From contig CAWCBG010000014.1 of the NCBI GenBank assembly GCA_963793845.1, positions 930,001 through 994,000 of the forward strand: a stretch of 64,000 bases of DNA. The letters are read 5' to 3'. Every line of letters begins with the position of its first letter. Position 1 is the stretch's first letter. The notes beneath the pieces were generated by a model. The model did no database searches. It was not told where the DNA came from and was given only the letters and a program-made list of their open reading frames with translations. The DNA is from CAWCBG01 sp963793845. Lineage in GTDB: Bacteria; Acidobacteriota; Terriglobia; Terriglobales; Acidobacteriaceae. Shown one piece after another: positions 1-8,823 of the stretch. The position numbers and the translations under genes are program-made.

Positions 1-78
1 ACCTATAATAGCTTGCTCATCTTGCTCTGCGTTGATGCCGCGCCGAGCCTGGGCGATTGGTTACTCCAGGAGAGAGGT

Positions 79-1215
79 TTGATCCCGTTGAAGCTTCGTC
101 TGCCGCGTCCGGCCACGCTGCTCCTTGAATTTATCTGTATCGTTTCGCTGTTGTCGCCGCTGGCGGGGCAGTCCTCCTCCACAACCTCAGGCAAAGCGCA
201 GGCGCCTTCCACTGCCGCGACGCAGGATCGGTTCGCCCCGGTGGACGCGGTTCTGAAGAACGCGGTGGAAAAAGCCGTGGCACCGGGCGCGGTATTGCTG
301 GTCGGACACAACGGGCAAGTCGTGTACCGCAAGGCTTTCGGTTTTCGTGAGCTGGAGCCTGCCCGCGAGCCGATGACTCCCGACACGATTTTCGATATGG
401 CGTCGCTGACCAAGGTCATCGCCACCGCCACCTGCGTCATGCGCATGGTGCAACTGGGACAGGTGAAGCTGAACGATCCGGTGGCCAAGTACATTCCCGA
501 GTTCGCCCAGAACGGCAAGGGAGACGTAACGGTCAGGCAATTGCTGACGCATTATTCCGGTTTGCGCCCGGATCTCGATCTGAATCCGTATTGGACCGGA
601 GTCGAAGAAGGCTACAAGCGCGCGAATGCCGAGAAGCTGATCAACCCGCCAGGCTCTGCCTTCGTTTACAGCGACATCAACTTCGTGGTGCTTGGAGAAT
701 TGGTGCAGCGAGTCAGCGGAGTGCCGCTCGATGCCTACGCGCAAACCTTCGTCTTCAGCCCGCTGGGCATGAATGAAACCCGCTTTCTGCCGCCCGCTGC
801 ATGGAATAACCGCATCGCTCCCACCGAGCACGACGAACGCACCGGGCAAATGCTGCGCGGCGTAGTACACGATCCGACGGCGCGACAGATGGGCGGCGTT
901 GCCGGGCACGCGGGCCTGTTTTCCACCGCGGACGATGTCGCGAAGTTCGCGCAGATGCTGCTCAACGGCGGAGGTTCGATCCTGTCGCCCTTAATTGTGG
1001 AGAAGATGACCACGCCGCAGCAGCCGCCAAACTTTACCGACGTTCGCGGCCTGGGATGGGACATCGACAGTCCCTACTCGTCGAATCGCGGCGATCTGCT
1101 GCCGGTAGGTTCCTTCGGCCACACCGGATTCACTGGGACTTCGCTGTGGATCGATCCCACCACCAATACGTACATCATGTCTGCTAACGAACGCCGTGCA
1201 CGCCAAGGGCGGTAA
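79..1215 (+). CDS. Serine hydrolase (class C beta-lactamase / PBP4* fold), N-terminal part of a frameshifted fusion
   Basis: Exported serine hydrolase of the beta-lactamase/DD-peptidase fold. Counting from TTG 79, the nucleophile motif SLTK is at about S109-K112, YSD at about Y197 and HTG at about H348, the three signatures of the family. The start is a choice: the frame is open to the window edge, but TTG 79 follows an AGGAGAGAGG ribosome site and gives a good signal peptide (hydrophobic run LLLEFICIVSLLSPLAG). The frame ends at 1215 because of one extra base (T1180). Dropping that base makes the protein run straight into the DUF1343/NamZ domain of the next entry, as YIM-LLTNAVHAKGGNV. The intact product would be about 810 aa, a cell-wall hydrolase fusion acting in the periplasm. 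Family assignment is firm; the substrate (muropeptide or ester) is unknown. Confidence 0.85.
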   Translation: MIPLKLRLPRPATLLLEFICIVSLLSPLAGQSSSTTSGKAQAPSTAATQDRFAPVDAVLKNAVEKAVAPGAVLLVGHNGQVVYRKAFGFRELEPAREPMTPDTIFDMASLTKVIATATCVMRMVQLGQVKLNDPVAKYIPEFAQNGKGDVTVRQLLTHYSGLRPDLDLNPYWTGVEEGYKRANAEKLINPPGSAFVYSDINFVVLGELVQRVSGVPLDAYAQTFVFSPLGMNETRFLPPAAWNNRIAPTEHDERTGQMLRGVVHDPTARQMGGVAGHAGLFSTADDVAKFAQMLLNGGGSILSPLIVEKMTTPQQPPNFTDVRGLGWDIDSPYSSNRGDLLPVGSFGHTGFTGTSLWIDPTTNTYIMSANERRARQGR

Positions 1216-2515
1216 CGTTATCGCATTGCGTACAGAAGTCGCGACCGCAGTGACGGCAGCCCTCCAGTTGACGCCCAGTGAAGAGCAGAAGATGCGGCTG
1301 GCGCGGATCACCGGCTACAACGAGGCTGCGGTGGCCAGCCGTCGCCTTGTCGTGCGCAATGGGCAGGTACTCAATGGCATCGACGTCGCAGAGCAGCAGA
1401 ACCTCGACGCTTTGCGGGTGCCGGACGCAAAGACAACTCGCATTGCACTCGTGACCAACCAGACCGGTGTAGACAGCCAGGGTCGGCGGACTATCGACGT
1501 GCTGGCCCACGCAAGCGGATTGCAGCTGACGGCGATTTTCAGTCCCGAACATGGTCTGACCGGAACCGCCGACACGACGGCCATCGGCAACTCGAAAGAT
1601 GGCGCGACCGGCGTCACGGTCTACAGCGTCTACGGCGATACGGATGCCAAGCGCCGGCCGTCGCTCGATGTCCTGAAGAATGTCGACGTGATCGTCTTCG
1701 ATATCCAGGACGTCGGCGTGCGCTTCTACACTTACGAGACGACGCTGGGCTATTTTCTGGAGGCCGCGGCCAAAACAGGGAAGAGGATCGTCGTGCTGGA
1801 CCGGCCTGATCCGCTCAATGGCGCGTATGTGCAGGGACCATTGTCGGATGCCGGGAAGGAGACCTTCACCAACTACTATCCCATTCCGGTGCGACATGGG
1901 ATGACGATTGGGGAGCTGGCCAAGCTGTTCAACACCGAGAAGCACCTCAACGCCAATCTGACGGTCGTTCCCATGAGCGGCTGGATGCGCGGCGACTGGT
2001 TCGATTCCACCTCGCAGGTCTGGGTCAATCCTTCTCCCAATCTGCGCGACCTGTTGCAGGCGACGCTCTATCCCGGCGTGGCGCTGATCGAAGCAACGTA
2101 TGTCTCGGTCGGACGCGGCACCGATACGCCGTTTGAGGTGGTGGGCGCGCCGTGGATCAACGGCAAACAACTCGCCACCTATCTGAACGCGCGCAACATT
2201 GCCGGCGTGCGCTTTGTGCCGACGACGTTCACCCCGGCGGCCAACAATTTTGCCCACCAGGAATGTAAAGGCGTGAACCTGGTTGTCACCAATCGAGAAG
2301 TGCTCGACGCTCCGGAGCTGGGCATCGAGCTGGCCTCAGCGCTGCATAAGCTCTTCGATTATCAGTTCGATCTGATTCGCATGAATACACTGATGGCGAA
2401 CCAGGCTGCGTTCTTTGCCTTGCAGGCGGGGGAGGATCCGCGGCGCATCGCCGATAGTTGGCGCGACAGCGTCGAACAATTCATGGCCATCCGGGCGAAG
2501 TACCTGCTGTACTGA
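1196..2515 (+). CDS. DUF1343 / NamZ-type exo-beta-N-acetylmuramidase, C-terminal part of the fusion
   Basis: The body of this frame (from VALVTNQTGVDSQG onward) matches the DUF1343 family, whose studied member NamZ removes terminal N-acetylmuramic acid from peptidoglycan fragments. Recognisable stretches are FSPEHGLTG, FDIQDVGVRFYTY, DRPDPLNG and a C-terminal region rich in aromatic and acidic residues. The GTG at 1196 is only where the frame happens to offer a start; the first ~25 residues are really the end of the upstream serine hydrolase domain, so this is the second half of one polypeptide interrupted by the extra base at 1180. Fusion of a serine hydrolase to NamZ would couple two steps of wall recycling in one exported protein (inference). 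Family call is strong. Confidence 0.85.
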   Translation: MHAKGGNVIALRTEVATAVTAALQLTPSEEQKMRLARITGYNEAAVASRRLVVRNGQVLNGIDVAEQQNLDALRVPDAKTTRIALVTNQTGVDSQGRRTIDVLAHASGLQLTAIFSPEHGLTGTADTTAIGNSKDGATGVTVYSVYGDTDAKRRPSLDVLKNVDVIVFDIQDVGVRFYTYETTLGYFLEAAAKTGKRIVVLDRPDPLNGAYVQGPLSDAGKETFTNYYPIPVRHGMTIGELAKLFNTEKHLNANLTVVPMSGWMRGDWFDSTSQVWVNPSPNLRDLLQATLYPGVALIEATYVSVGRGTDTPFEVVGAPWINGKQLATYLNARNIAGVRFVPTTFTPAANNFAHQECKGVNLVVTNREVLDAPELGIELASALHKLFDYQFDLIRMNTLMANQAAFFALQAGEDPRRIADSWRDSVEQFMAIRAKYLLY

Positions 2516-2575
2516 TGCGAGGCCGCCAGCCGATCGTGTTCTTGCTAAGCGATCCCAAGAGTCATCTGCCCTGGG

Positions 2576-2839
2576 TCAGGATTTCTGTTCGGCCACCAGG
2601 TTGTAGAGCCAGGCCAGGAAGAAGCCTCCCAAGCCGCCGTCGATCAGCGCGTACCCTGTACCGACGAGAGTGTCGCCGAAGCTGCGGGCTCCGTGGAAGC
2701 CCGGATAAACGGAGCTGATTCCTTCCAGAAAGCTGGTACCGTAAGCCGGACTCGCCAGGTGGACCAGTCCCACGAACAGAATTCCGCCTCCCCAAAGCAA
2801 CGCGCAGACAATGGTCATGGCCTTGATCGAAAGTCGCAT
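2576..2839 (-). CDS. Small membrane protein (87 aa, holin-like annotation in relatives)
   Basis: Starts at ATG 2839, directly behind an excellent ribosome site (GGAAGGAGGGCATC). The longer frame from 2875 lacks one. The product has two hydrophobic stretches, residues ~7-28 (IVCALLWGGGILFVGLVHLA) and ~64-82 (GLGGFFLAWLYNLV), around a hydrophilic middle with YPGFHGARSFGD. Close look-alikes in acidobacteria are often labelled bacteriophage holin, but there are no phage genes nearby, so I would not infer lysis. It stands alone, convergent with the NamZ gene. Function unknown; membrane location is likely. Confidence 0.7.
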   Translation of the reverse strand: MRLSIKAMTIVCALLWGGGILFVGLVHLASPAYGTSFLEGISSVYPGFHGARSFGDTLVGTGYALIDGGLGGFFLAWLYNLVAEQKS

Positions 2840-2990
2840 GATGCCCTCCTTCCGACATTGAGTCTCTACCTTCATTGTGAACCTGTTGGGTGGTCTTTTG
2901 CACCTGCCATCGCTGCAACCGCAACATCGCTGGCCCGCGACGAACAGCCGTTTCGATACTGGCCGGAATCCCTGACCTCATGGCGGTATA

Positions 2991-3599
2991 ATGAAAGAGA
3001 TGAGTTCGCATATTCCGCACTTCGACAATCCCGAGCCAGGCTCGGAACGCTTCGATAACCTCGTCGGCTCAAATCAGAGCCAGAGCCAGGTGTTGCGGGC
3101 TGTGTTTGGCGCACAGCCGCACGAGGGAGTCGTCATGGCGTCGCTCGACGCCGTGGTCAACTGGGTGCGCAAGAATTCCATCTGGCCAATGACCTTCGGC
3201 CTGGCCTGCTGCGCCATCGAAATGATGTCGATGGGCGCGGCACGTTTCGATATTGCGCGCTTCGGAGCCGAGGTTTTCCGACCCTCGCCGCGGCAATCGG
3301 ACCTGATGATCATCGCCGGACGGGTCTCGCAGAAGATGGCTCCGGTGATTCGCGAACTCTACATGCAGATGCCCGAGCCCAAATGGGTCATCTCCATGGG
3401 AGCCTGCGCAACTTCGGGTGGCGTCTTCAACAACTACGCGCTGGTACAGGGCGTGAATCAGTGGATTCCCGTAGACGTGTACGTTCCCGGATGTCCGCCG
3501 CGTCCAGAGCAGTTGATCTACGCCATCATGCTGTTGCAGGAAAAGATCGCCAGCGACCGCGGCTCCTTCCGGCGGGCATTGAATCTGGAAAAGGCCTAG
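2991..3599 (+). CDS. nuoB: NADH-quinone oxidoreductase subunit B (orphan)
   Basis: Peripheral-arm subunit of respiratory complex I that carries the N2 [4Fe-4S] cluster and passes electrons to quinone. All four cluster ligands are visible (numbered from ATG 2991): C73 and C74 in GLACCAIEM, C139 in SMGACATSGG and C168 in VPGCPPRP. Length of ~200 aa is normal. No other nuo gene is adjacent, so it must work with a complex I encoded elsewhere or with a second, partial enzyme. A TATAAT box (2987-2992) overlaps ATG 2991; if it is a real -10, transcription would begin at about 3000, where a second in-frame ATG (MSSHIPH) would be translated leaderless. The product is certain, the start is not. Confidence 0.93.
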   Translation: MKEMSSHIPHFDNPEPGSERFDNLVGSNQSQSQVLRAVFGAQPHEGVVMASLDAVVNWVRKNSIWPMTFGLACCAIEMMSMGAARFDIARFGAEVFRPSPRQSDLMIIAGRVSQKMAPVIRELYMQMPEPKWVISMGACATSGGVFNNYALVQGVNQWIPVDVYVPGCPPRPEQLIYAIMLLQEKIASDRGSFRRALNLEKA

Positions 3600-3770
3600 A
3601 TCGTTCCACCATTGCTTCCGCCTACCCTGAACGCGCGCTGGAGCCGACCTTCAGCGCCGCATCCTCCCCGTATTGCTGCTGATCAACTTCGCCTATTACG
3701 AAGTGCTCTTGCTTACGCAGGCAGCAGATTGGCTCTCCTTCTGCATCTTAGCTGCCGAAGCAGTTTTGCG

Positions 3771-4793
3771 ATGTCCGATCTTATGCACTTTCCAAAGGCC
3801 TTCCTCGTTGCGCTGCTTGCCCTCGCAGTTTCGGGCTGTCCCGCGTGGGCAGCGCAACAGATGCGCCAACTCGGCATGGTCGACGTTGTCGGCGCGCCCG
3901 GCTTCGACACACTCGCGTTCGCCAATGGCATGCTGCTGATGACGCATACGGGCGCATCGACGGTCGACGTTTTCGATCCGGCGAGGCGGCGTGTCGTTGC
4001 CCAGATTGAAGGGCTGCGGTCGCCGCGCGGAATCGCCGTCGACGAGCAGGGCGGCAAGGTGTACGTTGCGGACCGGGACGGCAGCTCGATTGCCGTCATC
4101 ACGATCGGCGATTGGAAAGTCGTGGCACAAATTCCGGTGCAGGGCTCTCCTGACGCTTTGCTGCTCGATGCTTCCGGCAAGATGCTTTATTGGACGGACC
4201 CTGAACAGAGCACGGTGTCACTGCTCGATTTGTCGACCCGGCAAAATACCGGAACGGTTCAGCTCGACGGAAGTCCGAGTCACATGGCACTCGATGCCGG
4301 GCGCGGTCTGGTTTATCTCACGATTCAGGATCATCGCGAGATCGAAGCCGTCGACGCGCAGCTCCGGATAGCAAGCCGCATTGAGCTCAATGCCTCGCAG
4401 CCAACCGGCATTGTTTACGACCCGCAGACCAAGTGCCTATACGTCGCAGTGCGACATGCGGTTCTCTCCATCAACCCCGAAACCGGTGCGGAAGTGAATC
4501 GCGTTCCTGCTTCTGCCGGGGTGGACATGCTGTGGCTCGATCCCGCATCGCGCACAGTTTATGCGGCCGGTGGCGGATCGCTGCTGATGCTGCGGGCTGA
4601 CGGCCAACGCCTGACCGCGGCCGACGAAATCAGCCCCGACGTGAAAGGTCATACCGTCGCCTATGACCCGGAGAAGAAGATGATCGTGGTTCCTGGAGGC
4701 CGCGAAGGTCGCTCCAAGCTGCTTCTCCTGCAGCCCATTACTCCTCAATTTCCAGCCACCACGCTCGACAGCGCCGAAGCCAGTACGCAGTAG
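3771..4793 (+). CDS. YncE-like seven-bladed beta-propeller protein, probable lipoprotein
   Basis: 340 aa from ATG 3771. The frame extends upstream to 3612 but that part is low-quality sequence. The N-terminus is a signal peptide with a lipobox (LAVSGC), so it is probably lipid-anchored; cleavage after PAWA is the alternative. The rest is a run of ~40-residue repeats with the YVTN/YncE pattern (for example VYVADRDGSSIAVI, LLYWTDPEQSTVSLLDL, LVYLTIQDHREIEAVD), typical of a beta-propeller that binds ligands or partners on its face. No catalytic motif is seen. It follows nuoB by ~170 bp on the same strand. Role unknown. Confidence 0.8.
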   Translation: MSDLMHFPKAFLVALLALAVSGCPAWAAQQMRQLGMVDVVGAPGFDTLAFANGMLLMTHTGASTVDVFDPARRRVVAQIEGLRSPRGIAVDEQGGKVYVADRDGSSIAVITIGDWKVVAQIPVQGSPDALLLDASGKMLYWTDPEQSTVSLLDLSTRQNTGTVQLDGSPSHMALDAGRGLVYLTIQDHREIEAVDAQLRIASRIELNASQPTGIVYDPQTKCLYVAVRHAVLSINPETGAEVNRVPASAGVDMLWLDPASRTVYAAGGGSLLMLRADGQRLTAADEISPDVKGHTVAYDPEKKMIVVPGGREGRSKLLLLQPITPQFPATTLDSAEASTQ

Positions 4794-4816
4794 CCTGTGA
4801 TCCGAGCGGGCGGTGT

Positions 4817-4850
4817 CGCCCTTCAGCGCCACGTGAAGGCACGCTCTACC
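4817..4850 (-). repeat. Repeat family R5, copy 3 (internally deleted)
   Basis: On the minus strand GGTAGAGCGTGCCTTCA is joined directly to CGTGGCGCTGAAGGGCG: the two outer ends of the 135-bp R5 element without its middle. Lies upstream of bshA. Confidence 0.65.
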
Positions 4851-5030
4851 ACAGCAACCGGAGTTCGCTCAGGAATTGTTATTCCAGCCGCGATTCTTCC
4901 GAGACACACCGCTGAATCGCTTCCTTCGCCGAATCCATCCAATCGCATAGCCTCATTACGGATCCCGGTAAGCGATAAGGTATGGTTGGTCCATGCCTCA
5001 AACGGGCGTGCGGAAGCGAGTCTATTTCCT

Positions 5031-6188
5031 ATGAAGATCGGCATCACCTGTTATCCAACCTATGGTGGAAGTGGCGTGGTCGCAACCGAGCTGGGCCTGG
5101 AACTGGCGCAGCGCGATCACGAAGTCCACTTCATCTCCTACTCGCAGCCGATTCGCCTCACCGAGCCGCAGCCCAATATTCACTATCACGAGGTGGAGGT
5201 CTCGCGCTATCCGCTGTTCGAGTATCCGCCTTACGATCTGGCGCTGGCGACGCGCATGGCCGAAGTGGCGGAGATTTACGATCTCGATCTGCTGCATGTG
5301 CATTATGCGATTCCACATTCGGTGAGCGCGATGCTGGCGCGCCAGATGCTGGCCTGCGATCCCAAGCGGGCGGACACGCGTCGCCGGCGCTTGCCTTATG
5401 TCACGACGTTGCACGGCACCGACATCACGCTGGTGGGAGCCGATGCTTCGTATCTGCCGATCACACGCTTCTCCATCGACCAGAGTGACGGCGTGACCTC
5501 GATCTCCAATTACCTCAAGCAGCGCACGCTCGACATCTTCGAGGTGCAGACGCCGATCGAGGTTATTCCTAACTTCGTCAATTGCGACCTCTATCATCGG
5601 ACCGCGGCCGTGATGGCGCATCGCATGGAATACGCCGGCAACAACGAGAAGATCCTGGTTCACCTTTCCAACTTCCGGCCGGTGAAGCGCATTCAGGATG
5701 TCATCGAGATCTTCGATCTGGTGCAGAAGCAGGTTCCTTCGCGGCTGCTTATGATCGGCGATGGTCCCGAGCGGCCCGCGGCCGAACGGCTTGCCGTGCA
5801 GAAGGGAATTCACGGCAAGATCGATTTCCTCGGCAAGCAGGACCGCGTGCAGGAAAAGCTTCCCCTCGCCGATGTGATGCTATTGCCCAGCGAACTCGAG
5901 TCGTTCGGACTGGCGGCGCTGGAAGCCATGGCCTGCGAAGCGGTCCCTATCGCGACCAATGTCGGCGGGCTTCCAGAAGTCATCGAACACGGCATCAGCG
6001 GATTTCTCGCGCCTGTCGGCGATGTTCAGGCGATGGCCGACTATGCAATCCAACTGCTCTCCGATGAACCGGAGCTGGCGGCGATGGCGAAGCGCGCGCG
6101 GGCCAGTGCGCAAGCCCGTTTCTGCGCCAGCAAAATTATTCCGATGTACGAAGCCTTCTATCGCGGAGTGCTGGAGCGCGCCTCGTAA
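5031..6188 (+). CDS. bshA: N-acetyl-alpha-D-glucosaminyl L-malate synthase (bacillithiol synthesis)
   Basis: GT4-family glycosyltransferase that joins N-acetylglucosamine from UDP-GlcNAc to L-malate, the first step of bacillithiol synthesis. From ATG 5031 it is 385 aa, the usual length. Diagnostic stretches are the N-terminal CYPTYGGSGVVATELG nucleotide-sugar loop, HVHYAIPHSVSA, TLHGTDITLVG, SNFRPVKRI and the C-terminal ESFGLAALEAMACEAVPIATNVGGLPE-type donor site. The upstream in-frame region has no plausible start context. No bshB or bshC lies nearby. The 3' end overlaps the convergent histidine kinase gene by 31 bp. Bacillithiol is known from Firmicutes, Deinococcus and some other phyla; presence here predicts it as the low-molecular-weight thiol. 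Confidence 0.9.
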   Translation: MKIGITCYPTYGGSGVVATELGLELAQRDHEVHFISYSQPIRLTEPQPNIHYHEVEVSRYPLFEYPPYDLALATRMAEVAEIYDLDLLHVHYAIPHSVSAMLARQMLACDPKRADTRRRRLPYVTTLHGTDITLVGADASYLPITRFSIDQSDGVTSISNYLKQRTLDIFEVQTPIEVIPNFVNCDLYHRTAAVMAHRMEYAGNNEKILVHLSNFRPVKRIQDVIEIFDLVQKQVPSRLLMIGDGPERPAAERLAVQKGIHGKIDFLGKQDRVQEKLPLADVMLLPSELESFGLAALEAMACEAVPIATNVGGLPEVIEHGISGFLAPVGDVQAMADYAIQLLSDEPELAAMAKRARASAQARFCASKIIPMYEAFYRGVLERAS

Positions 6189-7504
6189 ATTGCGCCGGCC
6201 ACCGACCCGCCCATTTCTTCCGCGTCGAGGATCGGCAGGACGAGACGGATCAGTGTGCCTCGTCCGGGCTGGCTCTCGACGCTGATTTCGGCGGCATCAC
6301 CGTAGACAACCTGCAGGCGCTCGGAAACATTCACCATGCCAATGCCCGTTCCAGACGATGGACTGGCGCCGTTTTCCGGCATCCCGACGCCGTCGTCTTC
6401 AATTTCGATGACCACGCGATGATCGGCGCAGCGGGTACGCACATGCACGCTGCCACCTTCGATCTTGTCGGCCAAGCCGTGCTTCACGGAATTCTCCACC
6501 AGCGGTTGCAGAATCATGCTGGGGACAAGATGGTCGAGCGACTTGGGATCCAGCTCCTTCACGACCTTCAGCTTGTCGCCCCCGAAGCGGGCCACTTCGA
6601 TGTCGAGATAATCGTCGAGAAACTCCAGCTCCTCGCGCAGGGGCACGAACGAATCGCCTTTGCGGAGCAGGCGCCGCAGAATGTTCGCCAGCTTCACGAT
6701 CATCTCGCGCGCCGAGTCGGGATCGCGCCGCACCAGCGAAGCTACCGAGTTCAGCGTGTTGAACAGGAAGTGCGGGTTGATCTGGCTCTGCAAGGCTTCC
6801 ATGCGTGACTGCAGGACCAGCCGTTCCTGCTGCTCCAGCTTCATCTCGATGCGCACGTTGTTCAGAACTTTGAGCGCGATGGCAACCGCCATCACGGTGC
6901 CTGCGTAGATGGCGAGCGCTACCAGCCAGTTGTTTGATTGCAGGGCGAAAATCCGCCTGGGAAAAGCGCGGTGCAATTGAATGTGGACGAACTCGAGCAG
7001 CAGGATCAGAAAGAAAAACGATGTTTGCCAGTCGATGAGTGACTTGCGGATGCTGCGCCGAATCCAGTGATAGATGCTGAGATCGAACAGCGGCGAGAAC
7101 GACCAGATGGCCTCGCGTTCGGGAGCGATGTGCCGCAAAACGCCGGCCAGCAGACCGGCTAAGACATTCATCGGCAGCGCCAGCCACTCGCCCCAGAAAA
7201 GGGCGGGAATGGAGACCAGAATCCCTCCCGTAACTCCCGCCAGGCGGCCGGCAATGATCCCGATCAGGATCGCGCCTACGAAGGAGATGTCGGCGGCGTA
7301 AAAGCTCGGTACCCACTTCCGCGCTAATACGCCCAGCATGATCGGCGTGCCTACGATGAAGACAATCTCAATTTTTTCGCCCAGCGTGCGCTCTTCGCGG
7401 AACAGCAGTACGCGGAAGCGGCGGGCGCGCACCAGCACACTGCTGATCGCCGCGGCAACGCCGAGGCGAATCAACAAGGTGACGAGAATGAGACGATTGT
7501 CCAA
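6158..7504 (-). CDS. LytS/YehU-type sensor histidine kinase
   Basis: Membrane sensor kinase of the His_kinase (LytS) family. The N-terminal half has about seven hydrophobic helices in a 5TM-LYT-like arrangement; a linker follows, then the H box NPHFLFNTLNSVASLV and an HATPase domain with the N box ENSVKHGLADK and the G boxes DDGVGMP and GTGIGMVNVSERL. TTG 7504 (MLDNRLILV...) is preferred over TTG 7555 because the extra 17 residues come from a repeat-like stretch. No response regulator is adjacent. The only LytTR regulator in the window is 51 kb away (58713-59483) and is the obvious candidate partner. Convergent overlap with bshA of 31 bp. The signal sensed is unknown. Confidence 0.88.
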   Translation of the reverse strand: MDNRLILVTLLIRLGVAAAISSVLVRARRFRVLLFREERTLGEKIEIVFIVGTPIMLGVLARKWVPSFYAADISFVGAILIGIIAGRLAGVTGGILVSIPALFWGEWLALPMNVLAGLLAGVLRHIAPEREAIWSFSPLFDLSIYHWIRRSIRKSLIDWQTSFFFLILLLEFVHIQLHRAFPRRIFALQSNNWLVALAIYAGTVMAVAIALKVLNNVRIEMKLEQQERLVLQSRMEALQSQINPHFLFNTLNSVASLVRRDPDSAREMIVKLANILRRLLRKGDSFVPLREELEFLDDYLDIEVARFGGDKLKVVKELDPKSLDHLVPSMILQPLVENSVKHGLADKIEGGSVHVRTRCADHRVVIEIEDDGVGMPENGASPSSGTGIGMVNVSERLQVVYGDAAEISVESQPGRGTLIRLVLPILDAEEMGGSVAGAIYEARSSTPR

Positions 7505-7573
7505 AATTCTTTCTAAGCGCCTCGCGGGGCAAAGCCCCGAAAGTGTTTGTTGCAAGTTTCGGCGTAGCTAAAG

Positions 7574-7835
7574 CTACGCCCCTTCAAACTCTCGAGTTGC
7601 GTCGTGTAATGCCTGCTCGGCGGCGGCAGCATCGGGCGCGCCGCCCTGGGCCATGTCACGCGCGCCGCCGCCGCGGCGTGCCGAGTTTCTGCACGGCTGC
7701 CTTCATCAGCGCTCCCATGTCATTCGGCAAGCCGGGCGTCTGGGCGAAGACGATCGACGGTTGCGCGCCTCCGCAACCCAACAGCGCAACGCACTCGCCG
7801 GACTTGGTCAGCTTCTGCGCCAGCATCTTGATGAA
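7574..7835 (-). pseudogene. Out-of-frame C-terminal DHHA1 portion of the AlaX protein
   Basis: Continuation of the preceding gene in two other frames. From 7835 the frame reads FIKMLAQKLTKSGECVALLG... to LGT, then after one more surplus base (about 7676, in a GGCGG context) RGGGARDMAQGG...ATREFEGA and a TAG at 7574. GGGxRD is the signature of the DHHA1 domain at the end of AlaRS and long AlaX proteins. It is not an independent gene; it records where the intact product should end. The stop lies in the first bases of a small palindrome (GGCGTAGCTAAAGCTACGCC). Confidence 0.75.
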
Positions 7836-8823
7836 GCTCCAGATCGCGGTCGGCGAAGAACTGCATGACCAGCTTGGTTCCAGAGCCGTTCGCGACCTCG
7901 CCGGCAGCGTGCAACATCTGCGCGGCTTGCAGTTCCGCAACCTCTTCCAGCAGACGGTGCTGCGCCTTCACCGCAGTGCGAATCTCGTCCAGCGACTTGC
8001 GCACCTGCTGCGGAACATCCCAGATATGCGCCGAGAAAACCGCGGCTGCGTCGGTCAACGTTTGGAAGTCGCGCCGAGCCGTGCGCACCGCGCGCAGGCC
8101 GCAGACGAACTCGACGCGCACGCCCTGCTTTACCTTCTCGGTCTTGCGCACCAGCAGTCCGCCGATCTGGCCGGTGCTGCGCACGTGAGTTCCGCCGCAG
8201 GCGTTCAGGTCGAAGTCGCGCATGTCGATGAGGCGCAGCTTCTCGCGTTCCGCTGGAGGAATCTTGCGGACGCCCAGAGTGCGGGCTTCGTCAGCCGTGG
8301 CAAAGCGAATTTCCACCGGACGGTCTTCGGCGATCACCTCGTTGGCCAGCCGTTCGGCTGCCTCGAGCTGTTGCGGGCTGATCGCCTGCGCCGCCAGATC
8401 GATGGTGCAACTCTCGTCGCCCATGTGGAAGGAGACGGTGGGGAAGCTGTACAACTTTTCAAACGCTGCTGACAGTACGTGCTGTCCGGAATGCTGTTGC
8501 ATGTGATCGCGACGGCGCTCGGCATCGACGATCCCGCGCACCGCGGCCCCGCTGGCCAGTCCGTCGGGCGAGCCTTCGATCTTGTGCAGCACCTCGCCAG
8601 TCTGCTCGTCCTCGGTGACGTCGGCGACGCGCAGTCGGAGCGGCGAACCGTTCGCGCTTACCAGCTCCAGCCAGCCAGTGTCGAAGGTCTGGCCGCCGCT
8701 GGTCGGGTAAAACGCCGAACGATCGAGAATGACCGCGGAGCTTGCGCCGTCGGCGCGAACGGTGGCGACGCGTGCCTCAAACTCGTGGAGAAAAGAATCG
8801 GTGTAATAGAGGCGTTCGGTCAA
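7720..8823 (-). CDS. AlaX-type alanyl-tRNA editing protein, main part (frameshifted)
   Basis: Related to the editing domain of alanyl-tRNA synthetase; such proteins hydrolyse Ser- or Gly-tRNA(Ala). TTG 8823 is taken as start because GGAAGGGGAG sits just upstream; the frame to 9030 is low-quality sequence. Visible are SAFYPTSGGQ, the zinc site HxxxH in QQHSGQHVLSAAF, and the second zinc motif CGGTHVRSTGQIGGL. Near 7836 one extra base shifts the frame, so the annotated end (HQDAGAEADQ...) is out of frame. The true sequence continues as FIKMLAQKLTK in the next frame, then shifts again near 7676. With both bases removed the protein is ~415 aa with a C-terminal DHHA1 domain, the long AlaX form. 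Confidence 0.85.
   Translation of the reverse strand: MTERLYYTDSFLHEFEARVATVRADGASSAVILDRSAFYPTSGGQTFDTGWLELVSANGSPLRLRVADVTEDEQTGEVLHKIEGSPDGLASGAAVRGIVDAERRRDHMQQHSGQHVLSAAFEKLYSFPTVSFHMGDESCTIDLAAQAISPQQLEAAERLANEVIAEDRPVEIRFATADEARTLGVRKIPPAEREKLRLIDMRDFDLNACGGTHVRSTGQIGGLLVRKTEKVKQGVRVEFVCGLRAVRTARRDFQTLTDAAAVFSAHIWDVPQQVRKSLDEIRTAVKAQHRLLEEVAELQAAQMLHAAGEVANGSGTKLVMQFFADRDLELHQDAGAEADQVRRVRCAVGLRRRATVDRLRPDARLAE

Noticed and set aside
1184..2257. Long minus-strand open frame opposite the NamZ gene
   Set aside because: Shadow of the real gene; His/Arg-rich with no family resemblance.
2576..2839. Phage remnant based on the holin-like small protein
   Set aside because: No endolysin, capsid, tail or integrase gene nearby; the muramidase at 45 kb is too far away to pair with it.
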